From Phycisphaerae bacterium (lineage in GTDB: Bacteria; Planctomycetota; Phycisphaerae; UBA1845): a stretch of 33,724 bases of DNA. Position numbers and translations under genes: made by a program. Below the pieces are notes generated by a model. It was not told the origin of the DNA. It made no database searches and worked only from the letters and a program-made list of their open reading frames with translations. Positions 8,675-18,137 of this stretch are shown here, piece by piece; the first letter of the stretch is position 1; every line of letters begins with the position of its first letter. The stretch spans positions 1 through 33,724 of the forward strand of contig JAUIEW010000021.1 of the NCBI GenBank assembly GCA_030429365.1. The letters run 5' to 3'.

Positions 8675-10468
8675 ATGGGCGTATTGGTGACGTGCCAGGA
8701 CATTTCAAAGCACTTCGGAACCCGGACGCTCTTCGATGGACTTTCGATCAGTTTTGCCGACAACGAGCGCATCGGTTTTCTGGGGCCAAACGGCGCTGGA
8801 AAGACGACCTTCCTCAAAATCATCGCAGGCCTCGAACCGTTTGAGGGAGGTGACATAAGCCGCCGCCGGTCCGCACGGATCGCATTCCTTGAGCAACAGG
8901 ATCGGTTCCCGATCGGCGCGACGGTGACCTCCGTTCTCATCGAAGCGTTGGGCGATCAGCCCATGGAGTCATACGAACGTGAGACGCATGCGGCGATCAC
9001 ATTGACTCAGTTTGGATTTGAGAACCCGGACCAATTGGTTTCAGATCTTTCCGGTGGATGGCGAAAGCGGTTGGCCATCGCTCGGGCATTCATTCAGAAG
9101 CCCGACCTGTTGCTGATGGATGAGCCGACCAACCATCTTGATGTCGAGGGGATTCGTTGGCTTGAGCAGACGCTGCTGGCTGTGCCCTTCTCGTTCGTTG
9201 CGGTGAGCCACGATCGTTACTTTCTGGAGAATGTGACGAACCGAGTCATTGAATTGAATCCCGTCTATCGCGACGGGTATTTCAGCGTGAGCGGGAACTA
9301 CAGCACGTTTCTGGAAAAGCGGGCTGCATTCCTCGAATCGCAGCAAGCCCAGGAAGCTTCGCTTGCCAACATCGTTCGGCGCGAAAAAGCATTCCTGATG
9401 TCCAACGCGAAAGCCCGGCGCACAAAGTCCAAGTCGCGCACCGAAGAAGCATACCGCTTGCAGGACGAACTTCGCGAACTGTCGGACCGCAACTCCCGCG
9501 CGACAGTCGCCAGCATTGAGTTCGACGGAACCGGTCGCAAGTCGAAGAAGCTGCTCGACGCGAAAGGTTTGTCCAAATCGCTTGGTGGAAAGCTGTTGTT
9601 CGACGACCTGTCGCTGCTTTTGTCACCGGGGGTTCGCGTTGGTTTGCTTGGGGCGAATGCCAGCGGGAAGACAACGTTGATCCGCGTGTTGACTGGGGCG
9701 CTCCCACCCGATCAAGGTTCGGTTGAACTGGCTGAGGATTTGAAGATCGTTTTGTTCGATCAGAACCGCGAAGAGCTACCGCAGGATGTGACGCTGCGTT
9801 GGGCGCTTGCAGGCGAGAACAAGACCGTCGACTTTCGGGGCCGACCCATCCACATCACCGCATGGGCGAAGATGTTTCTGTTTTCGACGAGTCAACTCGA
9901 CATGCCCGTCAGCGATCTTTCCGGCGGTGAGCAAGCCCGCATTCTCATCGCCCGGCTGATGCTTCAGCCAGCCGACGTGTTGATCCTAGACGAACCGACC
10001 AACGATCTCGACATCACATCGCTTGATGTTCTCGAGGAAAGCCTGATCGATTTTCCCGGCGCGATCATCCTGGTCACGCACGATCGCTTCATGCTCGATC
10101 GCGTGTGCACCGAGATTTTGGGACTCGATGGCGGCGGACGCATCGGCAAATATGTCAACTGTGCTCAATGGGAAGCTACGCAGTCCAAGTCAAAGGATGG
10201 TTCAAAGCGCGACAAGTCAAAGAAGGGTAAATCCGCTTCGGCGCGAAGCGGACTGACGGCCAGCGAAGCGTCTGAACTAAAGGAGATGGAAGCAACGATC
10301 CAGGCGGCAGAAGAACACGTCGAAGCCTGCCTCAAAGCCACCGAAGATCCCGAAGTCGGAAGTGACCACGTCGAATTGCAGAAACGTTGGGAAGCCCTCG
10401 AAACATCCAAGCAAGCGGTCGAAGCGCTCTACGCCCGATGGGAAGCATTGGAAGCGAAGAAGTCCTAG
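8675..10468 (+). CDS. uup: ABC-F family ATPase, Uup type
   Basis: 597 residues with two ABC ATPase domains and no membrane segments. Domain 1 has Walker A at about 37-45 (GPNGAGKTT), LSGGWRKRLAIARA at about 125, and Walker B LLLMDEPTNHLD at about 145-156. Domain 2 has Walker A GANASGKTT at about 326-334, LSGGEQARILIARL, and VLILDEPTNDLD. The linker (ANIVRREKAFLMSNAKARRTKSKSR) is the Uup-type arm. The last 70 residues form the coiled-coil C-terminal domain of Uup (ELKEMEATIQAAEEHVEACL and onward). Uup acts on ribosomes or nucleic acid in the cytoplasm and is not a transporter. The stop codon overlaps that of the convergent RND permease (bases 10465-10468), so the two genes share their 3' ends. 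Confidence 0.94.
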   Translation: MGVLVTCQDISKHFGTRTLFDGLSISFADNERIGFLGPNGAGKTTFLKIIAGLEPFEGGDISRRRSARIAFLEQQDRFPIGATVTSVLIEALGDQPMESYERETHAAITLTQFGFENPDQLVSDLSGGWRKRLAIARAFIQKPDLLLMDEPTNHLDVEGIRWLEQTLLAVPFSFVAVSHDRYFLENVTNRVIELNPVYRDGYFSVSGNYSTFLEKRAAFLESQQAQEASLANIVRREKAFLMSNAKARRTKSKSRTEEAYRLQDELRELSDRNSRATVASIEFDGTGRKSKKLLDAKGLSKSLGGKLLFDDLSLLLSPGVRVGLLGANASGKTTLIRVLTGALPPDQGSVELAEDLKIVLFDQNREELPQDVTLRWALAGENKTVDFRGRPIHITAWAKMFLFSTSQLDMPVSDLSGGEQARILIARLMLQPADVLILDEPTNDLDITSLDVLEESLIDFPGAIILVTHDRFMLDRVCTEILGLDGGGRIGKYVNCAQWEATQSKSKDGSKRDKSKKGKSASARSGLTASEASELKEMEATIQAAEEHVEACLKATEDPEVGSDHVELQKRWEALETSKQAVEALYARWEALEAKKS

Positions 10469-13400
10469 TGCACGGGCTGTGCCATGGCGGTGGGCGTCGG
10501 CGAATCAGACTCTTCTGCGTATGCACCGTAGTGCCCATGGGACCAGCCGCGGATGATCAGGTGGCAGGCTGGCATCATCAGCAGGACGACGGCGGCTGAG
10601 AACATGATGCCGAAACCGAGGGCGATGGCCATCGGGATGAGGTAGCGTGCCTGCGGTGAGGTTTCGAAGATCATCGGGGCGAGGCCCATGAAGGTGGTAA
10701 GCGAGGTCAGGAGGATGGGGCGGAAGCGGCGCGTGCTGGCTTCGAGGGCGGCTTGTTCGAAGGGCATGCCTTGTGCGATGAAATCGTTCATCGTCACTGT
10801 CAGCACCAACCCACCGTTGACGACGACACCGCACGTCGCAATGATCCCAAGCACGCTCACGACCGACAGATCATAACCCATCAAGATGTGTCCAAGCAGG
10901 GCGGCCGCGATGGCGAATGGCACAACAAGCATGGTGATGAATGCTTCGCCATAGCTGCGATAGATCGCGGCCAACATGCCGAAGATCACCGCGAGCGATG
11001 CACCCAATCCAAAGATCAGCGCTCGCATGGCATCGATCTGTTCTTGCTGCCTACCGCCATAGTTGAAACTCAGGCCCGTGTGGTTGGCCAACAGTTGAGG
11101 GAACACATTGGCTTCGAGGTCCTCGCGAACCTTGTTGACGTTGGTGAGTTCAGGAACGATGTTGGCTGTCACCGTTAGAACGCGCTGGGCGTTGACGCGT
11201 TTGATCTCGGTGTGGGCACGCGTCTGCTTGAGATCGACGGCTTCGATCAGCGGCATCTCACCGCCAGCCGGCGTGCGAACAATCATGGTTTCCAGGTCGG
11301 CGAGCGAGCGTCGTTCCGCTTCCGGCAATCGCACCATGACTTTGACTTCATTGCGTGCCCGCTGCATGCGCAGGGCTTCGGCGCCATAGTATGCGTGGCG
11401 AATCTGGCGACCAATCGCTTCGTGCGTGAGTCCCAGCGAGCGGGCTTCGTCCTTGATTGACAGATCGAGTTGGGGTTTGCCTGCGGCGAAACCGTCGTCG
11501 ATGTCTGTCACGCCGGTGTAGGACTCGAGCGTTGTTGCAAGTTCATGCGCGGCGGCTTCGAGCGTTTGCCGGTCAGGGTGGGAAAGCTCCACCGTGAGAC
11601 CGCGCGAGCCGGACGGTCCAACTTCCCATTCAAAGTAAAGCGATTCGAGCCCCGGTAGCGGACCGATTTCTTCACGCCAAACGCGGACGAAGTCTGCCGG
11701 GGTGAAGTCGCGCTGCTCCTGGGGAACGAGGACGAAATTCACGTCGGCGGCATTGGAGCCAAGTCGCCCCTGGCTGTTCATCCAACCTGCGAGCACCTTG
11801 TCGCGCGGTCCAAAGTGATCGACGGTACGCAATCCAGCTTGCTCGATGATCTTGGATACGCGTGACGTTTCGCTAAATGGTGCTCCAAAGGGAACACGAA
11901 CTTCGGCATCAACGCGATCGCCTTCGATTCGCGGGTTAAACGTGAAGTTCAAGCGCCCGCTTTCATACCAGGCAGCCACAACGATCAGCCCGCTGAAGAA
12001 TATGGCAACGGTCATCCCGCGATATCGCAGAGTGATTGCCAAGAGCGGGGCATAGACGTTGTTCGTGAATCGTTCGAAGCCGGCGGCCAAACGTTGTTGG
12101 AGTCGCGCTATCGCCGGTAGTAAACCGCGGCGCTCGGGATTCACGGCTTTGGCATGGGCGAGGTGGGCGGGGAGAATGAGCAGGCTCTCAAACAGTGAGA
12201 TTAAGAATACCGTGATGACAACAAGCGGAATCGCCGCAAAAAAACGACCGGTTCGTCCCGGAACAAACATCAGCGGAATGAACGCCACGACGTTGGTGAT
12301 GACTGCAAATATGACCGGGACCGACATGCGTTTGGCGCCGGCGATTGCGGCTTCAAGTCGCGTTGCGCCGCGCTGGATGTTCTCAAAAACCTCCTCGCCA
12401 ATGATGACCGCATCGTCCACAAGAATTCCCAGCGTGATGATGAACGCGAACAACGAAATCATGTTGATCGTTGTGTCCATCATCGGCAGGAGCATGATGC
12501 CACCCAGTAGACACACGGGGACGGCTGACCCTACCCAAAATGCGAGTTTCGGTGCGAGAAAAATGCCGAGTACGATTAGCACCAAACCCATGCCGACTGC
12601 GCCGTTTTGCAGGAGCAACTCAAGTCGTTCGCGATACTCGCGAGCGCGGTCCCACATGACGATCATCTCGACCGACTCGGGCAGTTCGGCGTTCATGCGA
12701 TCGACGTATTCATAAACGATCTCTGCGATTTCCAGCGGTTTCTGATCACCGGTCTGATAGACCCAAAGCGTGACGCCGGGCTTGCCGTTGAATGACGAGA
12801 CGCGGTCGACGTCTTCAAATCCATCGGTGATCGTTGCAATGTCGCCAAGGGTCAGCGTCGAGCCGCCAGGTCCGCTGACGACGGGAATGTCGTAATACTC
12901 GCTGGCAAAGAAACGCCTTCCAGCACTTCGCAGGAGAACTTCGCCACCTTCGGTGCGCACTTCGCCACCGGGCACATCGCGGGCAGCGGCGCGAACGGTT
13001 TCCGCAATGTCGCCCAACGTAAGGTTCAGCGCCCGAAGTTGGGCTTGCGGCACCTCAATGGTAATTTCCGGCGAGCGAATTCCGCGGGTGACGATTTGGG
13101 TGATCTGATCGTTGGCAAGCAGATCGTTGCGAACGCGTTCGGAGAATTCGAACAGCGTGCGTTCGTCCATGTCGGCTGCGATGGCGATGGTGACCGTTGA
13201 GCGTTGACGGATCGCCAATTCGACGCGCGGCCGCTCCGCTTCTTCGGGAAATGACGACACACGATCGATGGCATTTTTAACGTCCTGCAACGCCCGGTTC
13301 GGATCAACGCCCTCGATCAACTCGACGGACATGCTCCCACTGCCTTCGACGGCCGTGGCTTCAATTCGCTTCACCGCCTCCAACCCGCGAACCGCCTCTT

Positions 13401-13632
13401 CTGCCGGCAGCAGGATGCCTTCTTCAACCTCTTCGGGCGTGGCACCGGGAAGCGACATCGAGAAGTTGACCACGTCCAATTCGTAGGCGGGGTACACCTC
13501 TTGTTTGATCTGCGATGCAACCACCATGCCGCCGATCACAAACAGCAGCATCAGAAGGTTGGCCGCCACATGGTTTTGCGCCATGAAGCCGATCAAGCCA
13601 CCGCGCGTTTGTAATTCAGGTGTGGGCGTCAT
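10465..13632 (-). CDS. RND efflux transporter permease (AcrB/HAE1-like), pump 2
   Basis: 1055 residues. The layout matches pump 1: first helix at about 22-40, two periplasmic loops and twelve helices. Helix 4 holds the aspartate pair (LGILVDDAVIIGEE, Asp406/Asp407). Helix 10 reads GVVVNGGLVLTVTMNDF, so neither the AcrB lysine nor the Asn-Asp pair of pump 1 is present there. This is a clear difference between the two pumps and suggests they are not recent duplicates. The ATG overlaps the adaptor stop by four bases (ATGA). The 3' end overlaps the stop codon of the ABC-F gene on the other strand. Substrate unknown. The residues support an RND pump; calling it a drug exporter would be inference. 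Confidence 0.95.
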   Translation of the reverse strand: MTPTPELQTRGGLIGFMAQNHVAANLLMLLFVIGGMVVASQIKQEVYPAYELDVVNFSMSLPGATPEEVEEGILLPAEEAVRGLEAVKRIEATAVEGSGSMSVELIEGVDPNRALQDVKNAIDRVSSFPEEAERPRVELAIRQRSTVTIAIAADMDERTLFEFSERVRNDLLANDQITQIVTRGIRSPEITIEVPQAQLRALNLTLGDIAETVRAAARDVPGGEVRTEGGEVLLRSAGRRFFASEYYDIPVVSGPGGSTLTLGDIATITDGFEDVDRVSSFNGKPGVTLWVYQTGDQKPLEIAEIVYEYVDRMNAELPESVEMIVMWDRAREYRERLELLLQNGAVGMGLVLIVLGIFLAPKLAFWVGSAVPVCLLGGIMLLPMMDTTINMISLFAFIITLGILVDDAVIIGEEVFENIQRGATRLEAAIAGAKRMSVPVIFAVITNVVAFIPLMFVPGRTGRFFAAIPLVVITVFLISLFESLLILPAHLAHAKAVNPERRGLLPAIARLQQRLAAGFERFTNNVYAPLLAITLRYRGMTVAIFFSGLIVVAAWYESGRLNFTFNPRIEGDRVDAEVRVPFGAPFSETSRVSKIIEQAGLRTVDHFGPRDKVLAGWMNSQGRLGSNAADVNFVLVPQEQRDFTPADFVRVWREEIGPLPGLESLYFEWEVGPSGSRGLTVELSHPDRQTLEAAAHELATTLESYTGVTDIDDGFAAGKPQLDLSIKDEARSLGLTHEAIGRQIRHAYYGAEALRMQRARNEVKVMVRLPEAERRSLADLETMIVRTPAGGEMPLIEAVDLKQTRAHTEIKRVNAQRVLTVTANIVPELTNVNKVREDLEANVFPQLLANHTGLSFNYGGRQQEQIDAMRALIFGLGASLAVIFGMLAAIYRSYGEAFITMLVVPFAIAAALLGHILMGYDLSVVSVLGIIATCGVVVNGGLVLTVTMNDFIAQGMPFEQAALEASTRRFRPILLTSLTTFMGLAPMIFETSPQARYLIPMAIALGFGIMFSAAVVLLMMPACHLIIRGWSHGHYGAYAEESDSPTPTAMAQPVH

Positions 13633-15173
13633 GGCGTGGCGCCCTTGTTCTCTGATACCGTTGCAGCATCGGCAGTCTGGGATGCGACAGGCGTCGTTTC
13701 TGAATCGATGGTTGCTGCGTCTTTGCGAATCCGTAGCGGCATGCCGGGAACCACGCTGGCCAAGTGCGTTGTCACCAGCATGTCATCAGGTTTAAAGCCG
13801 TTTCGCACGAGCACATCTTCCTGCCGCCGCCACACGATCTTCACGGGTCGAATCGCCAGGAGCCCCGCCGAATCGCGGACCCATACGCGATCGTTTTCGC
13901 GAAGCGCTTTTCGCGGGATCGAGTAAACATCCTCCAATGTGCCCGATTCGATACGCAATCGGACGTAACTTCCCAGCAGCACGCGCTGGACTGAATTCGT
14001 TGCGTTGGTGCCGCCATTGGCGGTCAAGCCAAGCGGGTTCTTGATTGCGACCAACACGGTGGCCATTCGCCCCAAAGGATCCAGATTGCCCAGCGGCCGA
14101 AGCGCCAACCCCGTCCATTCAACGGTGTGATCTCCGCTCGACATCGTGCTCGTGGACATCGAGACCGTTACCTCACTCGGATTATCCGGGTGGTCGACCG
14201 CGAATCGAAGGTCGCGGAGCCGCGTTACCGGGATGGCCGCTTCGGTCCAGAATTCGTCGGTCGAAACCAGGGTCGCGATGGCGGTTTGCGGCCCGACCCG
14301 CTGGCCTTTTTCCACGCCTTCGGTGACCACCAGCGCGTCAAAGGGGACGGTGACTTCGGTTCGCGAGAGAGCGACCTTCGCCACTTCCAGTCGGCGCTCC
14401 AGGACGCGCACGTTGGCGGCTGCACTCTCGACAGCGCGGTGTTGCTCAGCGATTTCGGCGTTAAGTGTCTGGCGTGCGGCCCGCTGACTGGCGAGACGGG
14501 TGGACGCGTCGCGCGCTTCGGATTCGCCCGCGGAATTTTGTTCGGCCAACCCGCCGACCCTTTCGGCATTCCATTTGAGGTATCCGATCTCAACATCGAT
14601 CTGCTCACCGCGACTTTCGAGCGAATCGATGCGGGCACGGATCTGTGCAGTTTCGTGGTTGGCGACATCGAGGTCAGCTTCGGCTTGGGCGACGGCGATT
14701 TCGTAATCGGTCGGGTCGATGCGAAAGAGAAGTTCGCCTTCTTTCAAGAGCCCCCCCGGTTCGAGGCTTGGGTTCAATTCGACAATACGGCCCGTCACTT
14801 CCGGAATGATCCGCAATTCGCGGGATGGCACAACCGTTCCAAAAGCGTTGACGAAGACGGGGAGGTCTTGCTTGATCAACTCCGCGACACCGACAACCGG
14901 TGCCAGTGATTCGGGAGTCGACTTGGGAACGTGGGGCGGCGAGCTGATCAATGCCGCGCCGATGCCAATGGCCGCGATGAGCAGCACGATCGGCAACCCC
15001 AGATTGGCAAGCAAACCCCGCCATCCTGTTGGAGCAACAGGCAAGGGTTTACCGCTGCTTCGGGCCGTGCGTACAGGCCGCTTGGGGGCGTTTGATGGCT
15101 CAACGCCTCTTGTGGTTTCCGATGTTTCCTGATGTTCACTCAAAGCTTGAATCGTCCTTGCAGTCGCGTCCAA
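13629..15173 (-). CDS. RND efflux periplasmic adaptor, pump 2 (start uncertain)
   Basis: 514 residues as drawn. A cytoplasmic leader of about 50 residues, rich in Pro, Arg and Ser, precedes one membrane helix (GLPIVLLIAAIGIGAALIS, about 58-76). Then come the split lipoyl domain (IIPEVTGRIVELNPSLEPGG and the later RTEVTVPFDALVV), a coiled-coil hairpin at about 155-290, a barrel domain, and a membrane-proximal part (YSIPRKALRENDRVWV). The last 30 residues are Ala/Thr-rich. No ATG is available: TTG at 15173 is the longest option, and TTG at 15143 has AAGGA ten bases upstream and may be the true start. The long N-terminal tail before the helix is longer than in pump 1. It is cotranscribed with its permease. 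Confidence 0.9.
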   Translation of the reverse strand: MDATARTIQALSEHQETSETTRGVEPSNAPKRPVRTARSSGKPLPVAPTGWRGLLANLGLPIVLLIAAIGIGAALISSPPHVPKSTPESLAPVVGVAELIKQDLPVFVNAFGTVVPSRELRIIPEVTGRIVELNPSLEPGGLLKEGELLFRIDPTDYEIAVAQAEADLDVANHETAQIRARIDSLESRGEQIDVEIGYLKWNAERVGGLAEQNSAGESEARDASTRLASQRAARQTLNAEIAEQHRAVESAAANVRVLERRLEVAKVALSRTEVTVPFDALVVTEGVEKGQRVGPQTAIATLVSTDEFWTEAAIPVTRLRDLRFAVDHPDNPSEVTVSMSTSTMSSGDHTVEWTGLALRPLGNLDPLGRMATVLVAIKNPLGLTANGGTNATNSVQRVLLGSYVRLRIESGTLEDVYSIPRKALRENDRVWVRDSAGLLAIRPVKIVWRRQEDVLVRNGFKPDDMLVTTHLASVVPGMPLRIRKDAATIDSETTPVASQTADAATVSENKGATP

Positions 15174-16125
15174 CGAATACCGGCAGGAATGACATTTTCG
15201 TGTCTTGCCTCTTCGTCATGGCGACGTTTGTCTCATGCTATCCGTCTCGTGCGGTCTGCAAATCACCGTGCCGTTTCACGAACTCAAGGCCAAGGCTAAC
15301 TTGGGCTTGTTTGGTGAGTTACGAACGAGAATCTGGTCTTACCTATACACGAAGCCGGCTCCATCATGCAATAAGGGCGAGACACGAAGGCGGCCCCGGT
15401 TTGATTCCGAATCGTGCGGGATTGTTGGAATGCACTCTTGCGGGGCCGCATTGCTGCACTGTGTTTGGTCGCATTGCGGTACGCGTCAGTGAAGTGTTAC
15501 ATCGACGTAACAACCCGAGGATCGGCGGGCCATCCCCTGTGGGCGATTGGTTGCTCGCACCAATTCGTTTGCGAAGTGGGTCAGATCCAACCGACTGCAG
15601 TGTAGACCCCATCGCGAGGTGTGCGTCCGTGCCGATGGTGTTCAATTCTGAAAAACTCGCGCCGGCAATGTGATTGAACGTTGAACGCGAACCCCGATAA
15701 CAACTCGATTGTGACACCATACGGCAGTGCGATATTGGGTTGGCGAAAATCAAGGCCGACACGAGGCGAGAGACGTCTATTTATTACTCATCAGTTCATC
15801 AACATGAACCGAAAAATGTCATGACCGGAGTAGAACCTTCGGAGTCCGTATTTGCATGGTTGTGGTGTTGGCTGATGATGACCGGATCTTGAAACCATTC
15901 CGTCAACTGTTGCTGAACACATCTGTGCCATGTCGGTGTTGGTTTTCTGGTCGTCATGCGGTGTAGCTTCGCTGGTGTGCCAGTTTCCATTGTCGCGTCA
16001 CTTGAAGCTGAAGTTGTTTCGTCGCATCGAATGTCAATCCATGTCGTTAGGACAGTGGCCTAGGTTTTGGGACTGCGGTGGCTTGGCCGTTGCCAGCTCA
16101 CCCACACGTGAAGAGAGAGAGTTCA
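15174..16125. other. About 950-base region without a convincing gene
   Basis: This gap separates the start of the pump 2 adaptor (leftward) from the chemoreceptor start (rightward), so it must hold both promoters. Open frames exist on both strands (for example 15364-15762 minus and 15205-15492 plus), but none shows a family motif, a ribosome binding site or a protein-like composition. A small inverted repeat, TGTTAC and GTAACA with a six-base spacer, lies at 15495-15512. The last 50 bases run into the GAGAGAGAG ribosome binding site of the chemoreceptor. The length is unusual for this otherwise tightly packed window; an untranslated RNA or a decayed gene are possible but not supported. Confidence 0.4.
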
Positions 16126-17952
16126 ATGGCAAAAAAGACCAAGAGTACGAAGAGCAGCACGGCGAGCAAGTCCAACAGTCTGTACCAACGGATGATCGAA
16201 GACACGCCGGCGAACATCATTTTGGCTGACAGGGAATTCAATATCACTTATGTGAACCCTGCGACCATCAAGAACCTGACGCCACTGGCCCATCTGCTTC
16301 CGATTCCGTTGGACCAACTCGTTGGCACCAACATCGATGTGTTCCACAAGAACCCGGCCGTACAGCGCGGCATCATCAACAACCCGGCCAACCTGCCGCA
16401 CCGTGCCCCCATCCAACTTGGTGATCAGAAGCTTGAATTGATGGTTAATGCCGTTTACGACGGCAATGGTGGCGTGCTCGGCACGATGGTGACTTGGGAC
16501 TTCATCGATCCTGAGAAAATCAAGCTCGAAGAACTCGCCCAGGACAACAAAGGGAAGTTGGATGCCATCAGCCGTTCGCAGGCCGTGATCGAATTCGAAA
16601 TGGACGGTACCATTCGCGACGCCAACGACAACTTCTGCAACGCGCTGGGTTACACGCAAAAGGAAATCGTCGGGCGACATCACAGCATGTTTGTCGAGGA
16701 TTCGTATCGACAAAGCAACGACTACCGCACATTCTGGGACACGCTGAACCGCGGCGAATTCCAGTCAGCCGAGTTCAAACGCGTTCGCAAGGATGGAAGT
16801 CCGATTTGGATTCAGGCTTCCTACAACCCGATCTTTGATGCCGATGGCAATCCCGTCAAAGTTGTCAAATTCGCCACAGACATCACCATGCAGGTTATTG
16901 CCCGTGAAGAAATCGCCAAGCTAATCGAAAAAGCAAGCAACGGCGACCTCACCGCCCGCGCCGATGCAGGCAAGCTCAGCGGCGAGTTCCTCGAATCGGT
17001 GGAGAGCATCAACAAGCTCGTTTCGAATGTCTGCGACACGATGCGACAGGTCTCGTCGGCAGTCGAGCAGATTGACGATGGAGCGAGCCAGGTGACGGGC
17101 TCCAGTCAGCAGTTGTCGGAAGGTGCGAGCGAACAAGCCGCATCACTTGAAGAAACATCATCGTCGCTTGAGGAAATGGCCGCCATGACCCGCACCAACG
17201 CCAGCAATGCGGCGCAGGTCAACGAGCTTTCCGGTTCGGCGCGTGATGCCGCCAACGAAGGCGACCAGACGATGGGGCAACTCAACCAGGCGATGGCGGA
17301 CATCAATGCTTCGTCTGACAAGATCAGCAAGATCATCAAGGTGATTGAAGAAATCGCGTTCCAGACCAACCTGTTGGCGTTGAATGCGGCCGTCGAAGCC
17401 GCCCGTGCGGGTGAACACGGCAAGGGATTTGCGGTTGTCGCCGACGAAGTCCGCAATCTCGCGCAGCGTGCCGCACAAGCCGCTGGCGAAACCACTGGCT
17501 TGATTGACGAATCGGTCAAGAAAGCACAGGAAGGCACGACCGTCGCAACCAGCGTCGGAAATGCACTCACCGCGATCGTTGAAAAGATCAACAAGGTGTC
17601 GGACCTGGTGGATGGCATCACCAAGGCATCTGAAGAACAGGCGCAAGGCGTTGACCAGGTCAACACCGCGGTCACCCAGATGAACACCGTGACCCAGCAG
17701 AATGCCGCCGGTTCGGAAGAGTTGGCCGCCGCCGCTGAGCAAATGTCGTCGCAGGTTGCATGTCTCCGCGACATGATCAGCCAGTACAAGTTGGTCGAAG
17801 GCGGCGCCAGTGCAGCCCCCGCGCACATGAGGGGCGGGGCGACGCAGCCCGCCAAAAGACAGGCTCAGTCGCGGGAACGTCAACCCGTCGGCGCCGGCGC
17901 CAGCGATAGCGATTTCTTCCCGATGGGTGATGACGACCTGTCGAACTTCTAG
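16126..17952 (+). CDS. Soluble methyl-accepting chemotaxis protein with two PAS domains
   Basis: 608 residues from ATG 16126, chosen over an upstream in-frame ATG at 16078 because a GAGAGAGAG run sits just before it and the Lys/Ser-rich start is typical. There is no membrane helix, so the receptor is cytoplasmic. PAS 1 covers about 18-128 ([19 protein letters not shown] and later [12 protein letters not shown]). PAS 2 covers about 145-255 ([36 protein letters not shown]). A short HAMP-like stretch follows (about 262-300). The signalling coiled coil follows, with the highly conserved tip [19 protein letters not shown] at 412-430 and [16 protein letters not shown]. It ends in an acidic tail, [12 protein letters not shown], without a classical NWETF-type CheR tether. 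It probably senses an internal cue such as redox state or oxygen through PAS. CheW follows on the same strand. Confidence 0.95.
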   Translation: MAKKTKSTKSSTASKSNSLYQRMIEDTPANIILADREFNITYVNPATIKNLTPLAHLLPIPLDQLVGTNIDVFHKNPAVQRGIINNPANLPHRAPIQLGDQKLELMVNAVYDGNGGVLGTMVTWDFIDPEKIKLEELAQDNKGKLDAISRSQAVIEFEMDGTIRDANDNFCNALGYTQKEIVGRHHSMFVEDSYRQSNDYRTFWDTLNRGEFQSAEFKRVRKDGSPIWIQASYNPIFDADGNPVKVVKFATDITMQVIAREEIAKLIEKASNGDLTARADAGKLSGEFLESVESINKLVSNVCDTMRQVSSAVEQIDDGASQVTGSSQQLSEGASEQAASLEETSSSLEEMAAMTRTNASNAAQVNELSGSARDAANEGDQTMGQLNQAMADINASSDKISKIIKVIEEIAFQTNLLALNAAVEAARAGEHGKGFAVVADEVRNLAQRAAQAAGETTGLIDESVKKAQEGTTVATSVGNALTAIVEKINKVSDLVDGITKASEEQAQGVDQVNTAVTQMNTVTQQNAAGSEELAAAAEQMSSQVACLRDMISQYKLVEGGASAAPAHMRGGATQPAKRQAQSRERQPVGAGASDSDFFPMGDDDLSNF

Positions 17953-17964
17953 CTAAACGTTGAT

Positions 17965-17984
17965 CGCGGTGCCCAGGCACCGCG
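17965..17984. other. Perfect 9-bp hairpin just after the chemoreceptor gene
   Basis: CGCGGTGCC and GGCACCGCG flank a two-base CA spacer, 12 bases past the chemoreceptor stop codon. No T-run follows. Together with the larger hairpin 14 bases further on, it could form a 3' stabiliser or a two-part terminator in the transcript. Confidence 0.5.
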
Positions 17985-17998
17985 CCATCAAGGTCACC

Positions 17999-18050
17999 AA
18001 CCGTCCCCCGCATGGCCAAGCTTAAATGAGCGTGCCTGCGGGGGGCGGTT
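17999..18050 (+). terminator. Strong GC-rich stem-loop between the chemoreceptor and cheW, probable terminator or processing site
   Basis: AACCGTCCCCCGCA pairs with TGCGGGGGGCGGTT (14 positions, one G-T wobble) around a 24-base loop. Downstream bases are T-rich (TTCTTGTAGTTTTTC at about 18056-18070), but the run does not follow the stem directly, so termination may be partial. It would lower cheW expression relative to the receptor, or separate the two transcripts. Confidence 0.6.
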
Positions 18051-18137
18051 GAATGATTCTTGTAGTTTTTCAAATCGGCGCACAGGTCGAAACACCAAAG
18101 CCAAGTATTCCCGTATCTAAAGAAAGGTGATCGTGGC

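Noticed and set aside
8675-10468. Antibiotic-resistance ABC-F ribosome protection protein
   Set aside because: The linker and the C-terminal coiled coil match Uup, a housekeeping type; nothing visible supports a resistance subtype, despite the flanking efflux pumps.
12059-12715. Plus-strand open frame of 218 codons rich in Met, Thr and Ser
   Set aside because: Composition is that of an antisense shadow of the membrane helices of the pump 2 permease.
14127-14909. Plus-strand open frame of 260 codons
   Set aside because: It lies wholly opposite the pump 2 adaptor, which has clear lipoyl and coiled-coil parts; the frame arises from codon bias of the real gene.
15364-15762. Minus-strand frame of 132 codons in the long intergenic region
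   Set aside because: No motif or ribosome binding site, and a composition rich in Ser, Arg, Pro and Cys that looks random.
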